From assembly GCA_963681505.1 (NCBI GenBank), contig OY811971.1, forward strand, positions 6,228,851 to 6,292,850: a stretch of 64,000 bases of DNA, written 5' to 3'. Numbering within the stretch: position 1 is the stretch's first letter; each line of letters opens with the position of its first letter. The DNA is from Eunapius fragilis (lineage: Eukaryota > Porifera > Demospongiae > Spongillida > Spongillidae). Below, piece by piece: positions 9,851 through 23,600 of the stretch. The notes beneath the pieces were generated by a model. That model was not told the DNA's origin. It did no database searches and saw only the letters and a program-made list of their open reading frames with translations. A program made the translations under genes and the position numbers.

Positions 9851-11099
9851 AAGGAAGAGTATATCATAGCTATGCTTTCAATGCTGTTTTTATATTTATA
9901 AATAATATTAGTGTTAGTATTTTACATACATGTACATTTAATACATGTACATGTATAGATTAAATTTTACAAATATTAAAACTATAAAATGTGATGGTGG
10001 CCTTGTTATGGGGAAGGGGCGGGCGTGTGCACGGGATAGCTCTGCTTTGTGTTCAAATGATGAATCATCACATTTCAGAGGGGATTGCTATGCAACTGAA
10101 CCAAGTTGCTTATCAACTTCAATTCTGTGTAGCAAAATTGCGTGAAAAGTAAATTATTCTCTGTATTAACATTTGATTCTGCCAATCAAATAGATTCACA
10201 TGTATGTATAAAAATTTTGAAATCAATAAATTGGACAGGAAATTGTACAGACATCTGTATGCAGAACACTGCAATCATCATTAAAGAGATCTAGGATGTG
10301 AACATGGAGATTAACAGTTAACAGGGGTGATTATATAATGATTATGAAATGATATAAAATAAACTGTGACAGACTAATATGTCATCCCCCTGGTTTTCAT
10401 GGGTTGTATAATGATAGGGATGATTATTACATTTACTTCATCATGAATCAAAATTGTCAACTTATCAAACAATTAACCTGGCAGGTACAGTTTATTTCAG
10501 TGATGCCCCTCAGCCTCATCCCTCACACACTCTATATTAATGGGCACTGGTACTTCTTGTGTACATGCATTGCTATGAACAAGGGAATGCACTTATAACA
10601 CAATATGCTACTCCTTGTTATATACATTTCTCAGAGTGATTGCATACTGTAACCAACCTAAAAAAAACACATTACATATGTATACATTACAAATGAGGTG
10701 TTATACAGGATATGGAAGTGCAAGACGCAAGGAAACAATACTTTTAAATGATAAGGAAAAAAACATTAGACCATCCTTCAACACCACATCCGTATGATTC
10801 AAATGTTTTTTTGTACTTCCTAAATATAGTCCAAACACCCAAATTGGCATTTGCCTTTTACTATGACCTAGACATTTGGCGTTGTTGCCTGCCTTATATC
10901 TATTGTGGACACTTCCATGTTTGTACATGTAGTTTCAAACATTGTTTTGGGAGTTGAACTACTAGGTACACTGGCATAACGACTAATTTTCCAAAATGTA
11001 AGTTCAACAAAACACATTTGTATTTTACAGATGCGGTGTTACATGCACCATACAACACTTTTCCATTGTGTAGTTTTGATACATTCAAATCCGGCATAC
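9851..11099. other. Intron sequence downstream of RNF213-like exon 17
   Basis: AT-rich, with a few ACATGT palindromes near 9930-9955. No exon with RNF213-like coding potential and no recognisable element is seen. Confidence 0.4.
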
Positions 11100-11662
11100 C
11101 TGGGTTGCAAGTGCTTCAACTTGTTTGAAACTACCAGTGAGTTTTAACTTCTCTTTCAGGCAAAGAAACGTTTGTGCAGCTTTTTGGTGTCCCTTAAGCG
11201 ACCAGTATTGCATAATTGTACCAACTAGATTCCCAATCCATTTGCCATCATGTGAACTGCCTGAACATGTATTGAGATGATTATTCAAGTTCATCAATAC
11301 ACTGGTGAGTTTAGCAGGTGCTTCATATTTTGCCAAATAATGGTCAACATCAGCAAGCTTCATTGTCCTTCCATGTAATGCTTCCATCAGCTGTTGGGCA
11401 TGTGAGTATGCATTGGGCCAGATCTGCTGGCTTACAACAGTTATAGATATACCTGTAGCTTCAACCTCTACTACTTTTTCCTGCCAAAGCTGACTAAATA
11501 AGTCATTTTGAGCAATTAAGAAAAATTTATCTATGATGCCTTGAAGAGGTGATGCAGACTTCAAGCAATGGTAAATGATAATTCCTTTGCTGCTGGTACA
11601 CAATGATCCAATACTTCTTTCCCTGATGTCACAGTTAAGTTCCTTTCTTAGTTCAGCAAGTC
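11100..11662 (-). CDS. RNF213: RNF213-like exon 17, last exon found in the window
   Basis: Acceptor CTTTCCTGTTTCAG, donor ACCCAG/GTATGC, phase 1 in and 0 out. LFSQLWQEKVVEVE, VDHYLAKYEAPAKL and LKEKLKLTGSFKQVEAL match RNF213 IFQLFWREAAEPL, IDVIFKDFVNKY and VKESLGLNGDFSVLNTL. A strong donor means at least one more exon is expected at lower coordinates, but none was found in the remaining 11.1 kb. Confidence 0.88.
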
Positions 11663-14600
11663 CTGAAACAGGAAAGAAACTGTTAACGATAAATCCAAAA
11701 TATAACAACTCCAGTAGTAGTGTGATACATTGTGCTAAATTTGTACTTATAGATAACCATACAACCTGATCTTTAAAGCTCATCAATTCTCAGCGGACAT
11801 CAATCATTTATTTTCACTGCCACATGTTCAAACTCCCTAACCCACTTGGTTAGAACACATTATGGTGTGTATCAGGTTATTAAGATAATTGCAAAAGCTA
11901 TCCATTCCAATAGTAATTTGGCATTACTCGTAAAAATTGATTAGTGGAATTGTTGCAAGTTTGAGTTTCTCCATTGGGAGATAATTAAGTGTTTGTCGTC
12001 AGCATCACCAATTCGCCAAATATTCGAATAATGATATCCAGATACGATTATAGTGTACAGTGTATATAATTTGAATCGGTCAATAACTGACGTGACATGC
12101 AAATGTATTTATATAACGTAACTTACATCACTGTTTATGTTACTATGTATATATACATGTACATGTATGTGGGGACGAGATCAAACAATGAACCATGTAC
12201 AATAAATTTAATTTCAATGCTATGCTGTCAAGAACTAGCTAACAGATCTCCCTCTTCAAGATGACGGATAGCTCCAAATCAAAACAACTTAGGTACAGTC
12301 AACGTGCTTGTTTCTTACTTCGAACTAGCCCCAAGCAGATATCGACACAATAGCCAAAACTTGTGATGGTGAAATGGAAGCTGAATGGCCACTACATGGT
12401 GCCTAAACTTCATCTGTGGTCTTTGGGCATCTGCTGCAATGTGCAGTTGTAACTTTGGTTATGTGCTGAGGGTATGTAGTATGATGCGTCGGTCGCTGTG
12501 GGTACTGAATGTATCTGCATATCTGGCGTGATGTACATGTATACACAGCACAAAAACGCATCAAATCCATTATTGATTTCACAACAGCTTTTAAATCAAC
12601 GCATGATTTCACAGCAAAATCAAGTGCACTTGATTTGCGATTGACTTTACTGTGAATTCAATTGTGAATCAATAATTGGTTTAACGCGTTTTTTTTGCTG
12701 TGATAGCTGCAGTTGTATGAGGGAATCTGGTCTGATTTGGGTAGCTGTTGTAATGTGGAAGGGTGTCTGGTGTGATGTGAACATGTAAATGTGTAGTGTG
12801 CTGAGGATGTGCATGTAAGCAGCTGAATACGTGGCAGTGCAGGCCTATTTCGCTTAGCCATTTATTTTCTGGTCGCATTTGACATGCAAGTAAAGCTCCT
12901 ATCATTTCAGTCTGTTTTGTACCTGTATTGCTACGGCTAAGAAAAGCTCACTGTTATGTGCACTGCAACAATAATTATAGATTGATGGTGGCATAGTGAC
13001 TACTTAAGGTAGTAGTACCCATAACGTGGTTTTTTTGGAAAAAAAGTTGGTAAGATCCACTTTATTGTTTAAGATATGCCACCTTGATATCATTTGGATA
13101 AGTAACGTATTTAACCGAGCGCAATGCCTTAAACTTTGGCATCCGCCATCTTGTAATTCGCGCACGCATGCGCAGTTTGAGTCCGCCATGTATTTTGGGG
13201 TCTGAATTATTAAAATACGTCATCAACAATTGGTAGTTCTGTTCAAGTACCGTACATAATTCGGAGAGAATCCACCTTATTGTTTAAGATATGCCACCTT
13301 GATAGCATTTTAATAACACGCAGAAACACTAGCACCGCTTGTTTTACGAGCACCTTGAAATACGAACGGTAAAAACTCTTTTTCCTGCACATTCAGGACA
13401 ACAGACCTTATGATCAAGTGTTGAGCGTATTATTACAATAGGAGCTAAGCACCAAGAAAAGCGTACGTGTAGGAAAATATCTTGTCCTTGTTTTCAAAAT
13501 AAGTTACTTTTTTCTAAATAGCCGAAAACCGAAAATCTATCTATTAATAACATTTCAATTTCAAGGTACAAATATGGCGTCCAGGGATGCGTAACTTTGT
13601 AAAAAATCGCTGTACATTTGTGGAAAAGGGTAGTAACGTTATCGATGCACCAAAAGGACAATTAAGTAATGAAGAACGTGTAATCACGATAAAGTAGCTG
13701 TTCTGGAATGCCCAGCATGAGTAATCCATGAGTAGCCTAATTAGTTCACCCTGAAACGATGGTTAGTATAAGCTTTGGCACAAACCTACTGCTCCGTTTC
13801 GAAACGAATGCACCAAACGAAAGAAGATATTATTTCATATTTATCCTCCAAATTTGGTGATTTTTAAGCACTACAGTTTTCAACAAACCAATTATAAAGT
13901 TTTGTTCTTAGAATATTTGTACCATTTTTACTGCTCATCTAATAACTGTCAAAATGATACGGTCCTCTAAGATGCTCTCAGGCTACAAGCTAGTATGATT
14001 TTTTTTTCAAATTCCAGGAGGGTACCCTATCACCTTAAGTCACAAATCTAATTGTATTAACTTGGTCTGTCAAAACTTAGTTACCTTTCATGTGGATGAT
14101 TATGCACAATGATAGGATTGCTACAAAATCTATGAATGCTACAAAACCTATTAATCCCAACAGGAATGTCCCCTTCATCACTACATGTATGGGCAAAGCA
14201 CCTTGCTCTGTGCATGCTTTCAACCACACATATTCACCACACGCAATCTCTTCACGTCTGATGCAGCTAATTTGGTGGTGTGCATGGGATATGTATTATG
14301 CAACACAAACAAGGTCCTGGGGGAAAGCCAGCAAAATTTGGTAGGTTATTTACAACAAAAGAGATGTACGGGGTGGTCCAGGAAACTCGGGGGAGCATTG
14401 TAGGCATATATGTATCACTATGATTCACCATACCAATACATGTACATATAGTGCATTTTAGTGAGTGCATGAAGGCCAACAGTAGTTGTGCTTGATGTTG
14501 GAAACTGTCTGGCAAAACCAGGACTTGTTATGGTAACAAATTTGGGGCATTTCTGCTTACTTCTTGTATATATAGACCTTTTAGCAGTGATATCGCATGC

Positions 14601-17600
14601 TGCAAAGAGACACAAACACGAAAGAAATGATGACTGAATGCATGTCTATAACTACAGTATGCGTCAGAAAAAAGTTGGCTAAACGCACTATGCTTTGAAG
14701 GTAGTACGTTACGTTCGTAATTAATTACGTTACACTATGCTCGTATTAATTGTGTTATAACCAATGTGTTATGTTATTACTTCAAACACAGTTTTGGGTT
14801 TTGTTGTACATACGTAAGCACCTCGATTTTGTTTTGACAATGAGGTAGAGTACCCACACACATAACTTCTCGTACGTGTTTATGCAATTAATGTAACGCA
14901 CTCCAACACATTTGTAACATAGTAGGACCATAACATAATGCATGGCGCCAACTTTTTTTCTGACACATACTTTATGTCCAAAAATGAAGTTACAGTGCTC
15001 ATGAGTTACAAGCAATTGACCTTGAATGGAAAAAAATGACTATGCTTGCATGATCTCCTACTGTTTGATTTCAACCTAGGAAACAAAAGGCTAAGTCATG
15101 CACCTTGGCCTGATTTCATGCATATATATTGTGAATGGCTTATATGAAAGTGTAAGCACCCAAGCTAATTGCACAAGGCTTTTAAAGTGAGACTGAAGCC
15201 TTACCACATACTAGCACTCTTCCCATGTACAATAAGGATTTGGAATACTGCACTGCTATACTTACATTGTACGTTATGCTTGTAGTGGTATATATGTAAG
15301 AGCTAACCCAAATACACAAAGAACAACAATTGCTTTGTATGGACTAAAATCAGAGCAAGCAGCCCACTTATGCCATACACTATACAGTGAACATTTATCT
15401 TACATTACAATATTTATACATGTATATTTTTTAGGCATCCTTAATCAGCTACATGAAAGGTAAACAGACCATGCAATACAATTTCTAGTGTCTAAGATTT
15501 GTGACTTAATGTTACTTCGTCGCCTACTTGTAGGCATCTTAACCTACGTGTAGGCGTTCGCGTATCACAAAGTTTGGAAAATAACTACAGCTCTACTGTA
15601 AATACTACAGCGAATTGAAATGCATTACTGAGTAAATGCACGATAGCAGCATAAAATGTACGCAAAGAATTCACGTCAAACACATAGTTTGAAGCAGGTA
15701 ATTGAAATTGCTTTCTGGCTCAAAGCACGATCGCAACTTGGTCAATGTGAAAAGCCAGGCACAATGTAAATCCAGGCTTTGTACTTCCAGGGTTACAAAT
15801 AGGAACGATCTCCTCATGTAGCTGCGTGCAATCGTCGCAATAATATGCTGTTTTTCTTTCACAGCAGACGCTACACTTCCGTTGCACACTAGGTACACGG
15901 CCATTGTGTGAGGTACATTCTTTATCTTGCTCCAGTCGCTGACGCTTGTATTGAAACACTGGACACTCATATTAGTTTTTAGAGTATGGCTGCTCATTAT
16001 CTTTGCAACTACTATCTGCAATGGCTGTTCGGTGTTTTGAACATTAAATGCAAAGTAGACAATATAGGTTTTTGATGATTTTTGTTCAATACAAGGTGTT
16101 TCTATATTCAGGTATTCTTCTACTTATGCCTCATGAATCGAATGCAAAAATTTGCAAACATGTAGCTCTGTACCCGTAATGGATGATATTAAAATGAATC
16201 ATTGTAACAAACTAATCACAAACACACTCCCTATGCAAACATCAAAATTGTTTTTATTTTTACTGCAGATAAGCAACTTGGCTAATTAAGACTACAAACT
16301 TACATACATGTACTGCACACCAAATCTAATTTTACAGAAAGGAATGAGTGAATAAGTTTGAAGACAAAATGTTGTATGGATGCAAAGATTATCCGATTTA
16401 TATAAGGTGCAATCTAAATCCTATAAAGGTGGTCAGTATCCCATACCACTGGAGTAATGAACACATGAAGTTAAATTGTTTGAATGAACCTGTCAAGTGC
16501 AATGAATACCACTGTGCAATGGTTGATTTACAATTCATACTATACAGTATGCGTCAGAATAAAGTTGGTGATACGCATTACGATTCAGATTATTGTGTTG
16601 CGCCGTAATTGCGTTACGATCGGAATTAGTTCCTTTATGACAGTAAAAAAATTACGCGCCGACGGCAACGTAATTAGAAGGCCATTACGTTCCGTTACGG
16701 TTGCTAAAAGGCTTACATCTAAACACATGTCCAAAACACATGTCCAGGAACTACAAATGGGCAGGCAGCTGTGAGTGTTGATTCGAGGAGTAGCTTGTCA
16801 GAGTAAACAGGCACACCCCTCCGACCTCCTATTAGCTAGAGTAATGGGTGCCCAAGGCGACACACCTGTATATGATACTACCGCAATAGAACGGTTCTGG
16901 AACCGTTCTAGCGCGGTAGTGTGATCGCAGTGTACGATGCTAGCTTGGCTATCCTCTTGTTTACAGTGGTACGTTAGCGGTGGTACGTTAGCAGTTATTA
17001 AAACCACTGATGGGGTTATCGGAGAGTAAACAGGCACCTACCCCCCCTGATACCTCATGTTATTTCAGAAGTCATGCCTACAGATAAAAATGATATTGAA
17101 TAGGCCCTCTTAGCCAGAGAGTTGATTAACCCAATGACTTCTCACCCATTGACTACACCCATGGGCCCTCAAAGCTGGAGAGTTCATTAACCCCACAACA
17201 TCTCATCCATTGACCACACCCATAGGCCCTCTTAGCCTGAGAGTTCATTAACACCACAACTTTGTACTCACAACTTCTCACCCATTGACCACACCCATAG
17301 GCCCTCATAGCCAGAGAGTTCATTAACCCCACAACATCTCATTCAATGACCACACCCATAGGCCCTCTCAGCCAGAGAGTTCATTAACCCCACAACGTCT
17401 TACTCACTGACCACACCCATAGGCCTTCTTAGCCAGAGAGTTGATTAACCCCATGACTTCTTACTCAATGACCACACCCATGGTCCCCCATAGCCGGAGA
17501 CTTCATTAATTCTTTGACCGCCAAGTGCACATTTATGTGCAATTATTGCACCCCGCGTTCACCGCCAAGTGCACATTTATGTGCACACGTATTTGAAAAC

Positions 17601-20600
17601 CACAAACAGGGCTCTTATAAGAGCTGGAAGAGCTCATTGAACTCATTCACCGCATGATTTGAACTTTGAAAGATACAAGTAGCAAGTTTTTCTCCTTCAA
17701 CTATACTGATGATTGTCCCTAAATGAATTTTAAAGTAGAATTACATGTATATACATAGCAACTTTCGCAACTTTGTTTTTGGCTGGTTTAGCTATAAAAT
17801 TGGGGCATAAGATAAGCTTTCTACATTTTTATATACGAGCAAACTCGATCTAAAGCATGGACCTTCCTTGAAAATGGCATACTTTGAGTGATAAAGAGGA
17901 ATGGTACCAAAATCTGTAGATTTAATGCTTCTTTGCAACAGACTGTGGTTAATGATATCATACACATGTGCCCTGTGGTACGCTTGTGGTTTACCTGAAG
18001 TAATAACATTGCTTGCTGTTCAAAACCTCGCCACTGTTGCCAACAGAAGACGCGATTGCAGAACAGACAAAAGGACAAGATGAAAGAGCTCTAAAAGCTT
18101 AAACCCCACCCCCCTCAAAAAAAAAAACTAGCCTTTTTCATTTTTAAAACTGATCGTACACACAAGGGGCATTTCTGTATAAGTTAGATAACCCAGTGGC
18201 TGGATTACGAACAGCTTTAGTTCATTCAACTACAGGGGCACAACGAAATGATTGGACGTTTAGGGCGAGAGAATTCACCACCTGTCGGAACATGTCTCGA
18301 TATGTTCATCATGTACCCGACGAATGTCCAAACAATGCATGGGAGTAGCATCGTAATCGTATTACGGCCATAACTCCGATCGTAACGGAACGTAATATTT
18401 ACCGAGGTAATTGCATTCCGATCGTAATTTTTTTGCAATCGCAGCGTAGTACTTTTACACCGTAATGCGTAGCGCCAACTTTAATCTGACGCATACTGTA
18501 TACACATTGTGAAATACTATGTACCTGCAGTACTTGGAAGACGTGAGCATAGATACTTCAGTCTCTCTATGTAGACTTGAACAGCAGTTAATTCTGTAAT
18601 GCGTTGTTGTATAGTGACACGGATAGTTTCTTGTGACCACTGTTGCTTTCGATAAGGCTCCTTTATACCAACACCAACTGCGCAGCATAAGTTCTCCATA
18701 TTTTGCTTAAATTTGGAAACTTTTTCCAACTCAAGCACTAAAATTTTGGACTCCAGCATCTGCACCCACATTTCTTCCAGCTTTGACTGTGCAAAACTGC
18801 ACATAAGTACACACTCCTCTGGTAGAGTAGCCTGATTTACTAAACATTCAGCTAAATGATAAAAACAGCAAATACATACTTAGATCTTCCTTTATCTGTA
18901 TATTATTATCTATCTATATCACCAAGGAGTATATACAGAAAGACTTGTACATGCACAGTACATGCATATGCATATGGTAGATTACATGTAGAAACGATAT
19001 TAAATAACAAATGCACACTTATGTAAGGCTATTGCTTACAGTATATCCTGATGTAACTTGACCACAATCCCCAATCCAAAAGCTCATCAAATGAAATTGA
19101 ACCTTTTCCTTGGGGATACCTCTTCCTTATCAGTGATGTAAGGACTCTACCAACACGTATTGCACTCTTTTTACTTGTTTCACTGCAAAGCCTTTCAAGA
19201 TTCTTTGCAGTATTCTTCCAACCCTTTAAGAGTTACAATAAACAGGCCATTCCATCATAAGTGCATACAACCAAGCCATGCATACCTGCTCATTTATCAT
19301 ATCCAGTGCTGCTATAGCTGCCTCTGTAAATATATTAGCCAGCAGGTCTGGAGTGTTCTCACATGACTCTAGCACACAGAGTAGGTTTATTCGGTTCTCA
19401 GGACTTAGCTGCAATAAAAAGCACAAATATATAATACTACATTACAAATGCCAGAACACATGTATGCTTTACCTTGGTCACACGTGATTCAACGATATCT
19501 TTAACAATATCATGCCATTGTTGGGTGAATTCAACTGGACATTCAGTGTCAAATAATGACACCCAAATCTGAAAATATGGGACATGACAAAATGAATCTA
19601 AAAACATTGCTGTGCCCATATCCAATTATGCTCCCATAGTTGCATATACCACACATGATGTGTAGTTGATCAAAGTACACAATGGTTCCCTTGTAAAAAC
19701 AATCGTTAAAGGAGTCACCATTTCGCTACATGTATATCAATCACTGGGTTCTGTATGATAGCAATTATCCAGACCTAACAAAGCACAAGAAAGCAATGGT
19801 CCTACAATGAATTACATGATAGCTATCTGAAATATATATTTTCACAACGTGTGTTTACTTGGATCTATTTTAAGAATAATATTAAAGAATAATGGCAGGT
19901 GCGTGTGCAGGTGGTAGGAATAGTAGAAAGTCGTCTAAATGCTGTCCCTGTAATGGAAATCACGTCCGGTGTAAGTCCTATGTTTGTGTCAAGGCAGAAC
20001 GGTCTTGTTACTGCTGCCTGCCTATGTGGAAAGGTCGTTGCTCCAATTCAAGCGCACCTCCTTTAGAAGTAAGTTCATTTTCGCCTTCCATTTCATCCGA
20101 CAACAAAGTGTCTGTAGAAATGCCCGCAAATAGATGTTGCGCATTCTGATTCACAACCAAATTCATGTCTGTCACCACATTCACAACCACCAAGCACTTC
20201 GTTACCATTAACTGTACCACTGCAACCTGATTCACAGCCATATTCATGTCTGTCACCGCATTCACAACCACCAAGCACTCTGTTACCGTTAACTGTACCA
20301 CCGCAACCCCCCGAGTCTGCAGTTAATCGCCAGGAGCCTTGCATTGTTGAAGATTGCTGTGATCAAATCGCTCCTTCCATGTGGCGGATTCATATGAACA
20401 ACCATGCCAGGGGTATTCTTCCAGGGGATGTACCAACAACGTGGCTTCAAAAATTCAACTTGTCAATCTGTCAGCATTGTCGCAGTTTAGTCGCGAATTC
20501 CCATCTCCTCGCACACGTAAACCAGTGTATTTCCTCAGTTCCTAGTTTGCACGTTGATGCAACCAGCTCACCCACTACTAGCTCAGTAATAGACCAACTC

Positions 20601-23600
20601 CCATCACTTCTTTTAGTATGTGAGCTCCAGTGCCCTACTTTGCGTTTTATTCCAGCAAAAGCAAAGTCAAGTTTTCCGTTTGTCCTTTCCAACTGTCTGA
20701 GAGTTGTAGCCTCAGAAAACACTATTGAGTCGTGGACAAAACTGCTCATGCTACAGAAGTGTGTCTTACCTTCCACCAAACGCAAGGGGCGCCATACTAA
20801 GCCTGTACCTATAGAGTCACTATGTGATCTCTGGTCTCCAGGTCGTTTCAGCCATCTGTGGAATATGGTAAAGGCTCGTTCTGCCTCCACCAAGAGATCG
20901 CAAAAATCCAAGGTTCCTTATGGTGCTAAGAATGTGTCATCTGCTGTACAACTTGCTCAAGAGGGTTTGTATGGTAAGGCATGCCAGGTTCTTGTTTCTT
21001 CTGGAGTCGCTCCTAATAATGAAGTTACTTGGCAGTTGTTAGTTGGCAAACACCCGAGCAGTGCTTGTCCCACAGTTCCCATTGTGCCTGAAATTGATCT
21101 CCCCATCCCCCGAGATCTTAACATCCTGGCCATACTTAGGTCCTTTCCAAAGCTCACAGCAGCAGGGCCATCAGGTCTTTGTATCCAACATCTAATTGAT
21201 GCAGCAGAAGTACACCTACAAACACCTATGCTTCAATCACTTAGAGCAGTCATCAACATGCTGGCACTGGGTAAAGCTCAAAAAGAGGTTTCTGTTTACC
21301 TGGCTGGAGCCAACCTCACAGCTCTGAATAAGTCATCACCAGGAGATATCCACCCTATTGCAGTTGGTGAGTCTCTTCGTAGGTTGACGGCAAAATGCCT
21401 ATGTGTGGCAATGAAGACAAAGGCTGCAGATTTCTTTAATCCTTTTCAGTATGGTGTTGCATGCTCTTTTGGAGCTGAGAAAATTGCACACAGTATAAGA
21501 TCTTGTGTTGAGAAGCATTGAATGGACAAGGATTTTTGAGTCCTCAAAGTTGATATGAGGAATGTTTTTAACCTAGCTTCTGGTCAAATTCTCATATCCG
21601 AGTGTGAACAGCATTTTCCGGAGTTGCTTCCATGGGTAAGTTGGTGCTACAGTAAGCACCCATTGTTGTGGCATTCTATGGCATCCCTCACATCAGAGTC
21701 TGGAGTCCAGCAAGGCGATCCTCTAGGTCCACTCCTTTTTTCCCTTGTTCTGAACATCCTAGTGTAAAAAATAGCTATAGACATTGATTGCTCGAGCCTT
21801 TTGCTCCATGCATGGTACTTAGATGATGGGGTCCTAGCTGGTCCAAGGTCTGCTTTGCTGAGGGTTATATCGCTGCTCCAACAGGATGGACCCTCTTTAG
21901 GGCTTTTCATCAATGTTGGCAAGTGTGAGATCTACAGTCATAACCACCTAGAGGGATTTTCCGAGCAGATTGTTAAGTCAAACAAAGCATGTATTGTAAT
22001 TCTAGGAATCCCTATTGGTGATGCAGAGTTCTGTGCCTCGTTTATTTCTTCAAAGCGTGTTGGATCCAAATTACTTCTAGATAAACTGGAGGAAGTTGGT
22101 GCAATTGACCCTCATGTGGTATAAATTCTAATTCGCCTTTGTGGTGGTTTTTGTTGCCTAAATCACATTGCTCGTGCTACCCCACCATCCCTTTCGTTTA
22201 AAGCTTTGCAATTGTTTGATGAGGATATTCGCCAGTGTTTCTCATCATCTACTGGCATTGATGCATCGGATGCTGCCTGGCAACAGGCCCGACTTAGCTT
22301 GAGCAGGGGTGGCCTGGGTTTAAGGTCTCTTGCCCATCATGCAAGCGCTGCCTTTATTTCTTCTTTGTCTTCCTCAGGATTAGCCCCAGACTCTTCCCAA
22401 CATTTGTCTGATGCAGTGGGCATGTTTAATCGGTTAGTCCCTGCTGAGGACAGCATTAAGTTTGAGGACTTCCTGTCATCTGCTATCTCTCAGGGCAAGT
22501 TATCAGAGAAGCTTGATAACCAACTTCTCAGTTCCCTCTTGAAAGCTCCTACAGTTGCAAACAAGGCTCGTTTGCTGTCCATCTCGTCACCTCATGCAGC
22601 CTCCTGGTTATCAATGCCAACATGTGAGCACCAGGGGCTCCACCTTGAACCATCACAATTCCAAGTTGCTGTCAAGTGGTGGCTAGGTTTAGACACTCTG
22701 GTGATGCCCAATGTGCACTGTGTCCTGAAAAAAGTCTCGATCCTATTGGCCATCATGCCACAACATGCAAGCGTGGTGGGGATGTTGTCTATCGCCATAA
22801 CAGGCTTCGGGACATTGTGGCCGAGTACTGTCGCCGTGCCCATCTTAGTGTCCATTTAGAAGTAGGCCATAACCTTACTCCCGACCACAGCAACACACGT
22901 CCAGCAGACATCCTCATCCTTCACTGGTGCATGGGCAAGCCTGCGGCTCTGGACCTATCTGTCACTTCTCCGCTTAACCCACTTACCCTTCTGGAAGCGG
23001 GAGTGACAGCTGGTGCAGCAACTAAGGCTACCGAGGAGAGAAAGCTTAAAGCCAACACGGGCAAGTGTGCTGATTTGGGTTGGGTATGTGTCCTGGTTGT
23101 TGCGGAGTCTTATGGGGCGTGGGGTTTGACGGCTAGGGATTTCTTTTCTAAACTTGGGTCCTGTTTGGCTACATCATTGGGAAAGTCGAAGTCAGTGGTC
23201 ATCCATGAGCTGTACAGGAGGTTGAACATGAATCTTGTCAGGGCCAATGCCACCGCGATCCTGTCCAGGTCCATACCTCCTCCTGAGCTTCAATAGGCTA
23301 GCAACTTGTTTTGTGCGTATCATGTGTCTGTGTCATGTATTTATATGCATGCACTGTATCATAAAATAGTTATTAATATATATAATTAATAAATAATTAA
23401 AAAATACACACAAAACAAAAAAATGATTGCACAAAGGTATTTTGTTCTTAGTTGACAGTAGACTAGTTAATTGCTAAGATGTTAATAATTAGTGGCCCTC
23501 TCCGAAAAAAGTATTTACATCGATTTCTTCCTGGCCAATGAATGAATGGATGCAAAGTTCACCATACAACTAGACGTCAACGATGTATATTGCTTGGCTG

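Larger units (their letters stand above)
16545..18498. mobile_element. Non-autonomous mariner-type element, 1954 bp
   Basis: TA lies on both sides (16543-16544, 18499-18500). Inverted ends of about 40 bp start CAGTATGCGTCAGA[A/T][T/A]AAAG and continue GTTGG…ACGCATTACG. Subterminal GATCGTAACGGAACGTAAT words recur in both ends. The interior carries the 61-bp satellite and no transposase. The right end lies 26 bp from the donor of RNF213-like exon 16. Confidence 0.8.
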
